In this document: one piece after another, positions 46,980 through 56,526 of the stretch
Numbering within the stretch: the stretch's first letter is position 1
How the letters are laid out: the number at the start of each line of letters is the position of its first letter
NCBI RefSeq assembly: GCF_001421515.1
Contig: NZ_LMKM01000005.1
Location: forward strand, 107,887 to 171,886
Direction of reading: 5' to 3'
DNA: 64,000 bases
From: Pedobacter sp. Leaf216
GTDB taxonomy: Bacteria > Bacteroidota > Bacteroidia > Sphingobacteriales > Sphingobacteriaceae
Notes under the pieces: model-generated
Seen by the model: the letters and a program-made list of their open reading frames with translations, nothing else
Told to the model about the DNA's origin: nothing
Databases searched by the model: none
Program-made: the position numbers and the translations under genes

Positions 46980-47546
46980 ATGGCAAATTATAATCTGTAT
47001 ACGGATGAAGAACTTTTTCTTTTATTGAAAGAAGGGAATCATCGTGCATATGCCATACTTTACGATCGTTATTGGGCCATACTTTTTAGGTATTCGCGTA
47101 AAATACTTCAAAATGATGAAGAATCAAGAGATGTGGTACAGGATGTTTTCGTGATGCTGTGGTCGAAGGCCGAAACCTTACATATACAAATTTCCCTTTC
47201 CTGTTTTCTATATGCTGCTACCCGAAATAGTATTCTTAAGCTTTTTCAACGTGGAAAAGTAAAGGCCAACTATTTAAGTTCTTTAACTCAATTTTTGGAT
47301 GATGAGAACAACACTACCGACCACCTGGTACGTGATCGGGAACTTGCCAGGCGGATTGAGCATGAAGTTTCCCTGTTGCCTCCAAAAATGAGGGCGGTAT
47401 TTGAACTTAGCCGAAAATCGCATCTTTCTCATCGTGAAATTGCCTCACAAATGGAAATTTCAGATAAAACTGTGAAGAAACAAATGGCAAATGCCTTAAA
47501 AATCCTTCGTTTAAAGCTTGGAACGCTTTTCTTTTTAATTTTTTAA
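46980..47546 (+). CDS. ECF sigma factor, FecI/Bacteroidota group
   Basis: A 188-residue sigma-70-like factor. Region 2 (about 25-90; YDRYWAILFRYSRKILQNDEESRDVVQDVFVMLW) and region 4 (about 130-180; LLPPKMRAVFELSRKSHLSHREIASQMEISDKTVKKQMANALKIL) are complete; region 3 is absent. It is followed by a FecR anti-sigma gene, an STN-domain SusC and SusD, the standard trans-envelope signalling set. It should transcribe the susC3 gene when the receptor binds its ligand. Confidence 0.95.
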   Translation: MANYNLYTDEELFLLLKEGNHRAYAILYDRYWAILFRYSRKILQNDEESRDVVQDVFVMLWSKAETLHIQISLSCFLYAATRNSILKLFQRGKVKANYLSSLTQFLDDENNTTDHLVRDRELARRIEHEVSLLPPKMRAVFELSRKSHLSHREIASQMEISDKTVKKQMANALKILRLKLGTLFFLIF

Positions 47547-47625
47547 TTTTTTTTTCATTTCGTCTACTCCCATCGTAAGAGCAAGCGTTCATAACCATAC
47601 ATCTCACCAAAAGAGGAAATATAGT

Positions 47626-48798
47626 ATGGAGAATAAACGCGCTCAGGCACTACTTGATAAATACCTGGAGGGCAAATGCAGCCCCGAAGAGATAGATCTT
47701 GTAGAATCTTGGTATTTAAAAGAAACAGCAGATCCCGGACCATTCCAAACGGAACCAGATTATAATGAATTAAAGAAATCAATTTGGAAAAACATACAGC
47801 AGGAAAATAATCAAACCAGGAAATTGGTGCCGCAATATAAATGGGCAGCAGCTGCAGCGGTTTTTATTGCGCTAAGTGTGGGCGTGTATTATTTGGCTAA
47901 TAAAACAAATGCATCAGTACAAAAAACAACAGATTTTGTGCGTAACGACATTGCTCCCGGAGGAAATAAAGCATTTTTAACACTTGCTGATGGTAAGCGC
48001 ATTGCCTTAGATAATGTTCAAAACGGAAAAATTGCCGATCAAACCGGTGTTGTTATTTCGAAAACTGCTAACGGGCAATTGCTTTATACCATTTCAGAAA
48101 ATGCTAAATCCAATCAGAAAAATTCTGCCATGGCTAACTTCAATACCATTGAAACACCAAAAGGAGGGCAATACCAGGTTAATTTACCCGATGGCACAAA
48201 AGTTTGGTTAAATGCAAGTTCATCTTTGCGCTATGTTGCACAGTTTGCTGCAACTAAAAGAGAAGTAACGCTTACAGGGGAAGCCTATTTTGAAGTGGCC
48301 AAAAGAACAGTTAATGGAAAAAGATTGCCATTTGTGGTAAAAACCAATATGCAGGAAGTAGAAGTGCTGGGTACCCATTTCAACATCAATAGCTATCAGG
48401 AAGATGGGAACACCAAAACAACCTTATTAGAAGGTTCAGTAGCAGTACATCCTATACCTGCAAAGGGAATAAGTTTAGCCGCTAAAACCATAAAACCTGG
48501 TGAGCAATCGGTTTTGAACGCTTCGGCCCTGCAAGTTTCAACAGTTGATACCGAACAGGTACTTGCATGGAAGGAAGGATTTTTTATGTTCGATAATGAG
48601 AACCTGCAAAGTATTATGAACCAGGTAGCAAGATGGTATGATGTTGAGGTGGTATTTAATGACAGCAGTTTAAAATCAAAAGAATTCAGCGGAACGGTTT
48701 CGCGGTTTGCAAATGTATCGCAAGTGCTTAAAAAGATAGAATTTACAGGTTCCGTACACTTTAAAATTGAAGGAAGGAGGATTGTGGTGATAAAATAA
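47626..48798 (+). CDS. FecR-family anti-sigma factor
   Basis: A 390-residue inner-membrane signalling protein. N-terminal cytosolic domain (1-85, ALLDKYLEGKCSPEEIDLVESWY), one membrane segment (about 86-105, WAAAAAVFIALSVGVYYLA), FecR domain (about 190-290; TPKGGQYQVNLPDGTKVWLNASSSLRY) and C-terminal DUF4974/STN-binding domain (FYMF...VSRFANVSQVLKKIEFTG). It holds the sigma factor inactive and relays the signal from the SusC3 STN domain. It lies 79 bases after the sigma gene. Confidence 0.95.
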   Translation: MENKRAQALLDKYLEGKCSPEEIDLVESWYLKETADPGPFQTEPDYNELKKSIWKNIQQENNQTRKLVPQYKWAAAAAVFIALSVGVYYLANKTNASVQKTTDFVRNDIAPGGNKAFLTLADGKRIALDNVQNGKIADQTGVVISKTANGQLLYTISENAKSNQKNSAMANFNTIETPKGGQYQVNLPDGTKVWLNASSSLRYVAQFAATKREVTLTGEAYFEVAKRTVNGKRLPFVVKTNMQEVEVLGTHFNINSYQEDGNTKTTLLEGSVAVHPIPAKGISLAAKTIKPGEQSVLNASALQVSTVDTEQVLAWKEGFFMFDNENLQSIMNQVARWYDVEVVFNDSSLKSKEFSGTVSRFANVSQVLKKIEFTGSVHFKIEGRRIVVIK

Positions 48799-48827
48799 AA
48801 ACTTAAAAACTGCAGTCCAAAAAAAAA

Positions 48828-48854
48828 GTCAGCAATGCTACGAACATTACTGAC
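48828..48854 (+). promoter_or_regulatory. Stem-loop in the fecR-susC3 spacer
   Basis: GTCAGCAATG / CATTACTGAC (one mismatch) around a 7-base loop, 85 bases before susC3. Position and layout suggest a leader or attenuator structure in the sigma-dependent transcript; no T run follows. Confidence 0.5.
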
Positions 48855-48938
48855 CCTAACCGGATTACCCGGGAATGCTTTGGCTCAGTTTAAATACACT
48901 ATTGAGATAGAATACCTTAAACCAAAACAAACGAACAA

Positions 48939-51900
48939 ATGTATACAAATTCTGCTAATATTTTTTGCAGGTATCGATCCTGCGCGACCAAATTTTTGCG
49001 AGTAATGAAACTAATAATAGTTTTAATGGTAACCTGCCTAATCCAGGTAAGTGCTACAACAAGCAATGCCCAGAGCCTATCTTTGGTCAAAAAAAACATA
49101 ACCATAAAACAGGTTTTTAAAGCCATTAGAACACAAACCGGTTATAATGTACTTTGGGAAGCCGATAAACTCCAAACCAGTAAAACCATCGATGCGAAAT
49201 TTAACAACGCTTCTCTTGATGAAGTGTTGGGGAAATGTTTCGAAGGTAAAAACCTTACCTACGCCATTGATGAGAAAACAATAATTATCAAATCAAGGCC
49301 CTTATCATTACTGGAGAAAGTAATTAATATTTTCCGCGCTATAGAAATTACCGGAAAAGTACTGGATGAAAAAGGGAATACCCTTCCAAATGCCTCTATC
49401 CTTATAAAAGGAACAAAAACTTACCATAAAACTGATGAGAACGGAAATTTTAAATTTAGCATCGCAGATGAAGGTGCAACCTTGGTGGTTTCTTATTTAG
49501 GCTATAAAACCCAGGAAGTACCAGTTTCAAAAGGTGGCCAAATCAGCATCACCCTTCAGCCAGATATGACCGATCTTGAGGATGTGGTGGTAGTGGGTTA
49601 CGGCACTCAGAAAAGGGCAAATTTAACCGGAGCAGTTGATGCCATCAGTGCAAAACAGTTAGAAAACAGGCCAATTGCAAATTTAGGTCAGGGTTTACAA
49701 GGTTTAATTCCCAATCTGAATATTTCCATAGCAAACGGACGGCCGAATACTGCACCAAATTTTAATGTTAGGGGCTTTGCTTCCATCAATGGGAGTGGAG
49801 CACCGTTAATTTTGGTAGATAACGTGCCTTTTAGCGCATCAGAGTTATTAACCCTTAACCCGGCAGATATCGAAAGTGTATCGGTATTAAAAGATGCTGC
49901 TGCTTCGGCAATATATGGGGCCAGGGCACCTTTTGGAGTGGTATTAATGGTTACCAAATCTGCCAAAAGCAATAAGTTAAATGTGAGTGTAAACAGTTAT
50001 ACCGCTTACCGTACCGTAGGCAAACTGCCCGAATTAGTTACAGATCCTTACGAGGTTTTAAAAGTAAAAAATGAAGCAGCTTTTCCTTTATATAATCCAG
50101 CTTACAGTGCAGCATTGGTTGAGGCCGCAAGGTTGCGTTCGCTTGATCCTTCACGACCGGATGTAATTACCGATCCAACTGATCCTAATAAATGGTTTTA
50201 CATCGGATCTACTGATTGGTTAAAAGAAGCTTACGAACAATCTGCTCCAACTTATAATGTGGGCTTAAATATTTCTAAAAAGGCCGATCAGATCAGTTAT
50301 TTCTTATCTGCAAATTATTACAGGCAAAAAGGAATGATCAAAAATGCAAATGAAAACAATAATATTTATAACTTAAGGGGCAAGGTAGATTTAAATGTAA
50401 CCAAATGGCTTACCATTTCAAATAACACCATGCTAACCTCAACCTTTTATGAGGCACCAACATTTATAGATGGCAATTACTTCTGGAATATTAACCGCAC
50501 CAATGTAACCGATATTCCGCGGAACCCTGATGGTTCATGGACTTCGGCCGGGGCATCATTGCTTGGCGCCGTACAAGAGGGCGGAAGAAAAAACATAAGC
50601 ACTAATACCGTTCAAAGTACCTTTTCGTTCGATGCTTCACTAATTAAAAATATATGGAGCTTAAAAGGGGATGCAACTTTTAGAAGGGTAGATAGCTTAA
50701 ATAAATCATACGAAATTCCGGTTCCGTATAAAACGGGACCAAATCTTGCGCCACCTTTAACTACTTCTACCTCGGCAACAGATCAGAATGGGAATGTAAA
50801 ATACAATGTTATCAATCTTTACACCCAGGCACAAAAGCAAATAGGGGATCATTTTATATCAGGATTGGTAGGTTATAATCAAGAACATTTTAGAAATGCC
50901 AAATTTTTAGCTTCTCGTAAGCAACTGATTTCAAATGGTCTGCCTTCAGTCAATCTGGCCACCGGTGATCAAACAATAACAGAGAATGTTGCAGAATGGG
51001 CAGTTCAGGGGCTTTTCTATAGGCTTAATTATAATTATAAAGAGCGCTATCTATTAGAGCTTGATGGCCGTTATGATGGATCTTCGCGCTTTGCACCCAA
51101 TAAACGGTGGACATTCGTTCCTTCTGCATCCGCAGGATGGGTAATTTCAAGAGAGCAGTTTTTTGAACCTGTAAAAGAACTTTTGTCCATGGATATGTTG
51201 AAAGTTAGGGGATCTTATGGTATGCTGGGTAACCAGGCCGCTGCAAATGAGTATGATTATTTCTTAAAAATGACCAGTGGGAAAACCAGCCAGATTTTAG
51301 GCGGTTCTCAACCGAATTATGTAAATCCACCAGCAGCAATTTCGGATAGCTTTACCTGGGAAAAAGTATCAACCATTAATCTTGGCGTTGATATGAGTTT
51401 CTTTAAAAACCGATTAGACCTGAGTTTCGACCGTTATACCCGTTTCACCAAAAACATGTTGGTGCCCGGAAAACCGCTTCCTGCAGTATTCGGAACAGGA
51501 TCGCCAACGGCAAATGCCGCCGATTTAAAAACCAAAGGCTGGGAGTTGAAAATAGGTTGGAAAGATCAGTTTATGCTTGGTGGTTCTCCGTTTACGTATA
51601 ACGCTGTTTTTGCCCTGAGCGATAGCAGATCATACATTACCCGTTTTGATAATCCAAATAAACTATTAAGTGATTATTATGAAGGAATGGAAATTGGCGA
51701 AATCTGGGGATTGGAATCAGAAGGCTTTTTCCAGAATGCTGATGAACTGAAAAATCATGCCAACCAAACTGCAGTAGGAACCGACGATCAGCGCTACCAG
51801 TATTTTGTGGGCGATATGAAATTTAAAGACCGCAATGGTGATGGCAAAGTGGATTTTGGAAATGAAACGGTAAATAACCCCGGTGATTATTACAAAATTG

Positions 51901-52403
51901 GGAATAGCAGGAGCCGGTTACCTTATAGCTTTGATTTATCAGGTGCATGGAAAGGTTTCGATTTAAGGGTATATGTACAGGGAGTAGCCAAAAGAGACTG
52001 GTATGCCGCAGGAAGCAACATTTACTTCTGGGGCATATATGCACAGCCATGGACCAACGTTACGGTGCAGAACCTCGATCATTGGAGTCCTGAAAGGCCA
52101 AATGCCTACTTCCCTAGGATAAAAGCCTATGCCGCCGAAGATACCGGAGAGGAACTTGGTATACCGAATAGCCGTTTTTTACAGGATGCTTCTTATTTAC
52201 GCGTAAAGAACATCACCTTAGGTTATACCTTGCCTAAAAGCTTTTTAAGAAAAGCAAAGTTAGAGAACGTGCATTTTTATGTGAGCGGCGAAAATCTTTT
52301 TGAACATTCTAACCTTAAAGTAAAGCTTGATCCTGAAGGCCTTGATGGCAATATTTATCCATTTCAACGGACCTATTCATTTGGCTTAAACTTTAATTTT
52401 TAA
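48939..52403 (+). CDS. SusC-like receptor 3 with N-terminal STN signalling domain
   Basis: A 1154-residue outer-membrane receptor. The start at 48939 gives a short basic lead followed by a signal peptide (VLMVTCLIQVSATTSNAQ); ATG 49005 is the alternative. The STN domain (about 48-110; NITIKQVFKAIRTQTGYNVLWEA ... YAIDEKTIIIK) passes the substrate signal to FecR. Then a beta-sandwich (ITGKVLDEKGNTLPNASILIKG), TonB box DVVVVGYGTQKRANLTGAV, plug and barrel ending FGLNFNF. Ligand unknown; the following phosphoesterase gene hints at a phosphorylated substrate. Confidence 0.96.
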   Translation: MYTNSANIFCRYRSCATKFLRVMKLIIVLMVTCLIQVSATTSNAQSLSLVKKNITIKQVFKAIRTQTGYNVLWEADKLQTSKTIDAKFNNASLDEVLGKCFEGKNLTYAIDEKTIIIKSRPLSLLEKVINIFRAIEITGKVLDEKGNTLPNASILIKGTKTYHKTDENGNFKFSIADEGATLVVSYLGYKTQEVPVSKGGQISITLQPDMTDLEDVVVVGYGTQKRANLTGAVDAISAKQLENRPIANLGQGLQGLIPNLNISIANGRPNTAPNFNVRGFASINGSGAPLILVDNVPFSASELLTLNPADIESVSVLKDAAASAIYGARAPFGVVLMVTKSAKSNKLNVSVNSYTAYRTVGKLPELVTDPYEVLKVKNEAAFPLYNPAYSAALVEAARLRSLDPSRPDVITDPTDPNKWFYIGSTDWLKEAYEQSAPTYNVGLNISKKADQISYFLSANYYRQKGMIKNANENNNIYNLRGKVDLNVTKWLTISNNTMLTSTFYEAPTFIDGNYFWNINRTNVTDIPRNPDGSWTSAGASLLGAVQEGGRKNISTNTVQSTFSFDASLIKNIWSLKGDATFRRVDSLNKSYEIPVPYKTGPNLAPPLTTSTSATDQNGNVKYNVINLYTQAQKQIGDHFISGLVGYNQEHFRNAKFLASRKQLISNGLPSVNLATGDQTITENVAEWAVQGLFYRLNYNYKERYLLELDGRYDGSSRFAPNKRWTFVPSASAGWVISREQFFEPVKELLSMDMLKVRGSYGMLGNQAAANEYDYFLKMTSGKTSQILGGSQPNYVNPPAAISDSFTWEKVSTINLGVDMSFFKNRLDLSFDRYTRFTKNMLVPGKPLPAVFGTGSPTANAADLKTKGWELKIGWKDQFMLGGSPFTYNAVFALSDSRSYITRFDNPNKLLSDYYEGMEIGEIWGLESEGFFQNADELKNHANQTAVGTDDQRYQYFVGDMKFKDRNGDGKVDFGNETVNNPGDYYKIGNSRSRLPYSFDLSGAWKGFDLRVYVQGVAKRDWYAAGSNIYFWGIYAQPWTNVTVQNLDHWSPERPNAYFPRIKAYAAEDTGEELGIPNSRFLQDASYLRVKNITLGYTLPKSFLRKAKLENVHFYVSGENLFEHSNLKVKLDPEGLDGNIYPFQRTYSFGLNFNF

Positions 52404-52413
52404 CACTGAACAG

Positions 52414-54195
52414 ATGAAAACTATATATTACATTCATATTTTCCTATTTGTATTGATTATAGGAATTTTGGCGGGTTGTAAAAAGGATTTTCTAGACCGG
52501 ATTCCTGAAACCACCATTACACCCAATCAGTTTTTTAAAACAACGGCAGATCTCGAAACCTACAGCAATGGTTTTTATAGCATGTTCGGCCCGAGTACGA
52601 ACGATCTTTTTTCTGATAACATATCTGTAAACTTAGGGGGCAGTGAAGTTGATAACATGATCAGGGGAAAAATCAGCCCAACCAATGTTGGAGGCTGGAG
52701 TTGGGGGAACCTGCGTACCATTAATTACATGCTCAATAATTTACAGCAGGTAAAGGGAGATGCTGCAACCATTAAACATTTTGTAGGCATTGCCCGCTTT
52801 TACAGGGCCATATTTTATTATAATATGATCGTTAGGTATGGCGATGTTCCATATTATTCCAGCGTCCTCAATCCAGATGACCAGGCGCAGTTGTACAAAG
52901 CTAAAGATCCGCGTGCACTGGTGGCCGATTCGGTAAAAGCCGACCTTGAGTATGCTGCAACCAACATCATCCCCACAGGAACCAATACGCGGATTACCAA
53001 GTGGGCTGCATTAACTGTACTGGCAAGGTTCTGCCTTTTCGAAGGTACTTTTCGCAAATATCATGATGAGCTTGGTTTGCAGGCATCAGCCAATACTTTT
53101 ATCCAGCGTGCAGAATCTGCAAGTAAAGAGGTAATGGGAGCAGGATTTAGCATATATAACACCGGCAAAAAAGGAGAAGACTATCAAAAGCTTTTTACCA
53201 GTCAGGATTTAAGCAGCAATAAAGAAATGATCTTTTATGATGATTACGATAAGGCATTAAACCGGGCAAACAGCACACATTATGTCTTCGATTGGCAGTG
53301 GGCCATAAATAAAAGTTTGGTAGATACATACCTCATGACAGATGGTACACCATTTACCTCAAGCCCTAACTGGGATAAAAAAACTTACGGCGAAATTTTT
53401 AATAACCGCGATCCACGGATGGCAGTAACCATTATGCCTCCGGGTTTTTCTACCACATTGGGTGGTATTCCTAGTAAAACCAGACCTACCTTTGGCGGCT
53501 ACCCACAAATTAAATACTATGCTATTGATCCCACCACAAAGGTATACACTGAGTTTACCGATCTTCCGATTTTGCGTTATGCAGAGGTTTTGTTAATTAA
53601 TGCAGAAGCAAAGGCCGAACTGGGCTTGCTTAACCAGGCCGATGTGGATATTACCATCAATGTTCTACGGAACCGTGCCGGAGTTGCTCCACTGAATATG
53701 ACTGATGCCAACACCTCACCTGATCCTGTTTTAGCCAATATGTATCCATTGGTTAACGGAAGCAACAAAGGAGTTCTTTTAGAAATCCGTAGAGAGCGTA
53801 ATGTAGAAATGGCGTGTGAAGGGCTTAGATTTCGTGATTTATTGAGGTGGAAAGCAGGTAAATTACTCGAAAGGCCAACCCAGGGCATGTATTTACCTAA
53901 ACTCGGTGCCTATGATGTAACTGGTGATGGGGTAGAAGATATTGCCATTTTACAGGCTAAAGATCAGGAAGGTCCACTTGATGGGCTTACAGCCGATGTA
54001 AAAAAGAACCTGGTAAAATATTACCTTAGCGATAACAGTTTTTATTTGAGTAACGGGAGTTCGGGCTTCATCATGTTCCCCGAAAATATCAGTGCTCCGA
54101 GATCATTCATTGAACCAAAATATTACTATTTTCCTATCCCAATACAACAAATTTTGCTTAACCCGCACTTAAAACAACCAACTGGCTGGCAATAG
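52414..54195 (+). CDS. SusD-like lipoprotein 3
   Basis: A 593-residue lipoprotein paired with SusC3, 10 bases downstream. Lipobox GILAGC (Cys22). SusD features: GIARFYRAIFYYNMIVRYGDVPYY near 125-150 and C-terminal IRRERNVEMACEGLRFRDLLRWKAGK. It covers the SusC3 barrel and binds the substrate. After it the operon is interrupted by two palindromic repeats. Confidence 0.95.
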   Translation: MKTIYYIHIFLFVLIIGILAGCKKDFLDRIPETTITPNQFFKTTADLETYSNGFYSMFGPSTNDLFSDNISVNLGGSEVDNMIRGKISPTNVGGWSWGNLRTINYMLNNLQQVKGDAATIKHFVGIARFYRAIFYYNMIVRYGDVPYYSSVLNPDDQAQLYKAKDPRALVADSVKADLEYAATNIIPTGTNTRITKWAALTVLARFCLFEGTFRKYHDELGLQASANTFIQRAESASKEVMGAGFSIYNTGKKGEDYQKLFTSQDLSSNKEMIFYDDYDKALNRANSTHYVFDWQWAINKSLVDTYLMTDGTPFTSSPNWDKKTYGEIFNNRDPRMAVTIMPPGFSTTLGGIPSKTRPTFGGYPQIKYYAIDPTTKVYTEFTDLPILRYAEVLLINAEAKAELGLLNQADVDITINVLRNRAGVAPLNMTDANTSPDPVLANMYPLVNGSNKGVLLEIRRERNVEMACEGLRFRDLLRWKAGKLLERPTQGMYLPKLGAYDVTGDGVEDIAILQAKDQEGPLDGLTADVKKNLVKYYLSDNSFYLSNGSSGFIMFPENISAPRSFIEPKYYYFPIPIQQILLNPHLKQPTGWQ

Positions 54196-54522
54196 TAAAT
54201 AAGAGGATGGGTTTAATTAAAACATCGTCATATTGAGGAGTAATTTATTGTATAAAACTCTATATGAGTGACATGATTTTAAGGAAATGAATATCCTCAG
54301 TTTATCGTCATTGCGAAAAGGCTTTTTCAGCCGACGAAGCAATCTTACAACGATCGCTAGTAGCGTGTGTTTTAGGATTGCTTCGTACCTCGCAATAACG
54401 ACCGCTTTACTGAGCCTGTCAACGGTAGCTTATCGAAAGACTTGGTTGAAAACATTTATTATGTTTTGACAGGCTCAGTAAAACGGTTGTGCCTTTACTT
54501 TAATCAACAAACACACAACAAT
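54196..54522. repeat. 327-bp spacer with two palindromic elements
   Basis: Element 1 (54305-54401) has ends TCGTCATTGCGA / TCGCAATAACGA (one mismatch) and inner arms ACGAAGCAATC / GATTGCTTCGT; it is a relative of the element at 43939. Element 2 (54402-54486) directly abuts it and has 21-bp arms (one mismatch) with core TACTGAGCCTGTC / GACAGGCTCAGTA. An in-frame extension of the next gene begins inside element 2 and is not coding. Confidence 0.75.
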
Positions 54523-55449
54523 ATGAAAAGAAGAAATTTATTAAAGTCGATCCCTTTGGCTGCTGCTGCTCTTGTGGTAGGAGATTTAAAGAATGTTACT
54601 TTAGCTGCACCTATTGAAAAAAGCAATAACCGTAAGCCTATATTAACCATTGCACACATTACTGATGTACATATCAGAGGTGGCGACAATGCGCCTGCAA
54701 GATTTGAGAAATGTTTACAGGAGATTAAAAAGCTGAAAGTTGATTTTTTTCTAAACGGAGGTGATAGTATCCATGCCGCAGATTATAAAGACATTACGCG
54801 TGAAAGTGTAACAGAGCAATGGGATATTTGGGATAACTGCATCAAACAAATTGCGGGTTATGAGGTACACAGCTGTATCGGAAACCACGATATCTGGTGG
54901 GCTGCACCATCAACCGCAGATGAAATGTATGGAAAAGATTATGTGGTTAAAAGACTAAAAATTCCTAACCGTTATTATAGTTTCACTAAAAAAGGCTGGC
55001 ATTTTATCATATTAGACGGAAATAATAAGAATACAGCTTTGGATGCTGAACAATATAAATGGCTCGAAGCCGAATTGGAAAATCTGCCTGCCAATATACC
55101 TGTATTGCTTATGTCGCACTACCCTATATTAACCGTTACAGGTACCTTTGAAGGTGGGCAGCATGGCGACCATAAAGAACTTAAACAATTGTTTTATAAA
55201 CATAAAGATAAAGTGAAAGTGTGCCTGAGCGGTCATCAGCATTTATTAGATCGGGCATGGTATAACGGGGTAGAATATTATTGTAATGGTGCAATGAGTG
55301 GCTTCTGGTGGGGTAAAGGAGATAAACGATCAGCCAGGCCTTATTATTACCAGGAAACAGCCCCGGGTTACGCCATACTAAAATTATACAGTGATGGTAC
55401 ATTAGAAAATAAGTACATCGAAACTGAGCGGCCCGAAACAACCGGATAG
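54523..55449 (+). CDS. Exported metallophosphoesterase
   Basis: A 308-residue calcineurin-like phosphoesterase. All metal motifs are present: DVH in HITDVHIRG, GGDS (NGGDSIHA), GNHD (IGNHDIWW), SHYP and GHQH (SGHQHLL). The N-terminus KRRNLLKSIPLAAAALVVG has a twin-arginine-like motif, so export by Tat is likely. It follows SusCD3 and could dephosphorylate or cut a phosphodiester in the imported ligand (for example a teichoic-acid-like, GPI-like or phosphoglycan compound); the palindromic spacer leaves co-transcription open. Confidence 0.9.
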   Translation: MKRRNLLKSIPLAAAALVVGDLKNVTLAAPIEKSNNRKPILTIAHITDVHIRGGDNAPARFEKCLQEIKKLKVDFFLNGGDSIHAADYKDITRESVTEQWDIWDNCIKQIAGYEVHSCIGNHDIWWAAPSTADEMYGKDYVVKRLKIPNRYYSFTKKGWHFIILDGNNKNTALDAEQYKWLEAELENLPANIPVLLMSHYPILTVTGTFEGGQHGDHKELKQLFYKHKDKVKVCLSGHQHLLDRAWYNGVEYYCNGAMSGFWWGKGDKRSARPYYYQETAPGYAILKLYSDGTLENKYIETERPETTG

Positions 55450-55501
55450 TGATACGAGGTAATATTAGTTATCAGTAAATTATCATCTAAACTGAAACAA
55501 C

Positions 55502-55560
55502 ACGCAATGTAGAGATCTAAAATGAAGTTTGTTTCAAATTAGATCTCTCAACTGCGTTGC
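55502..55560. repeat. Palindromic repeat after phosphoesterase gene
   Basis: AGAGATCTAA (55511-55520) and TTAGATCTCT (55539-55548) are perfect 10-bp arms; imperfect pairing extends outward through ACGCAATGT / CAACTGCGT. The right flank (GTTGCACTCCGCTCGAAATGA) has the look of a common Bacteroidota intergenic repeat. Confidence 0.6.
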
Positions 55561-55594
55561 ACTCCGCTCGAAATGACGGAACAATACTTTAACC

Positions 55595-56125
55595 TTAAAA
55601 TAGTTTTTCTTGTGGAGGTTTAGCCCCTGCTAAACGTAAATAAACAGTTGCCTGGCCACGGTGATGCGTTTGGTGTTCAAAATCTTTAGTAAAAACCATA
55701 TCCTTGGTCATTTCAAAACGGCCCATAAATTTTACTTTTTCTTCCAATTGAGCAGGAGTCATCTTTTTTAATGCTGCAATTACATAATCATAACCGGCCA
55801 TTACTTCTTTGGTAACGTTTGCTTTCGATTTGTCGGTTATTTTTTCTACTGCTCCCAATGCAAAAGGACTTTTCTCGCCAGTTGCCGTTGCCGTAAAACC
55901 ATAATTGGCATCTGTAAGGTGGAGCATTTGTTCAGCGAAAGAGCGCATTTCGGGTGTTGGCTTTAACGCATAACCAGATTCAGGCATGGCATCCAGGTAC
56001 TCTTTTGTGTAAGCTTTTGCTCTTTCCCATTCAGCAATTTTTACACTGGCTGCAGTTTGCGCCTTCGCGGTGCCTAACATCACCAACAGGCAAGCCAGGC
56101 TTAAAAATAATTTAATCGTTTTCAT
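55595..56125 (-). CDS. Exported DinB-like protein
   Basis: A 176-residue four-helix-bundle protein of the DinB/YfiT metalloenzyme superfamily. Metal ligands are probably a His near 75 (QMLHLTDANYG) and HxxxH in DFEHQTHHRGQATVYLRLAG near 150. Unlike most DinB proteins it has a clear signal peptide (LACLLVMLGTAKAQ), so it works in the periplasm. Thiol-S-transferase or hydrolase chemistry is possible; no substrate can be named. A promoter is seen upstream. Confidence 0.88.
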   Translation of the reverse strand: MKTIKLFLSLACLLVMLGTAKAQTAASVKIAEWERAKAYTKEYLDAMPESGYALKPTPEMRSFAEQMLHLTDANYGFTATATGEKSPFALGAVEKITDKSKANVTKEVMAGYDYVIAALKKMTPAQLEEKVKFMGRFEMTKDMVFTKDFEHQTHHRGQATVYLRLAGAKPPQEKLF

Positions 56126-56146
56126 AATCTGTTTTGTTTGTAATGA

Positions 56147-56177
56147 TAAAGATACGATAGAATGTGATTGATTACAA
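56147..56177 (-). promoter_or_regulatory. Promoter of the DinB-like gene
   Basis: On the minus strand TTG (56177-56175), 20 bases, then TATCTTTA (56154-56147), near-consensus -33/-7 for Bacteroidota, ending 22 bases before the ATG. The rest of the 401-base spacer 56126-56526 is AT-rich and shows no gene. Confidence 0.5.
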
Positions 56178-56526
56178 TCTGCTGGTTGGCAATTTATTTC
56201 GTTAGATGATTACGATTAAAATTCATCATTTTACTAATCGATGTAAACCCTTATAAATGAGGGGTAATGGGAAATGTATATGTTAAATATAGCATTAAAC
56301 TATTTTAACTGCGATTTTCTGAAGATTAGCATTGATTATCTATATATCTAAAATATAATGAAACAGGTTTAATTAAGATTTAGTCAAAACACCAATTGAG
56401 AATAATCAAGTATTATAAATAGGTTGTGAACAAAAATGTGTAAAAGTTGTAAACCCAGTTATACAAAAATTGTGAATTGTAACATGAATTTATTTTCCTA
56501 ATTTGCACCGAAATAAAATTTTGGTT

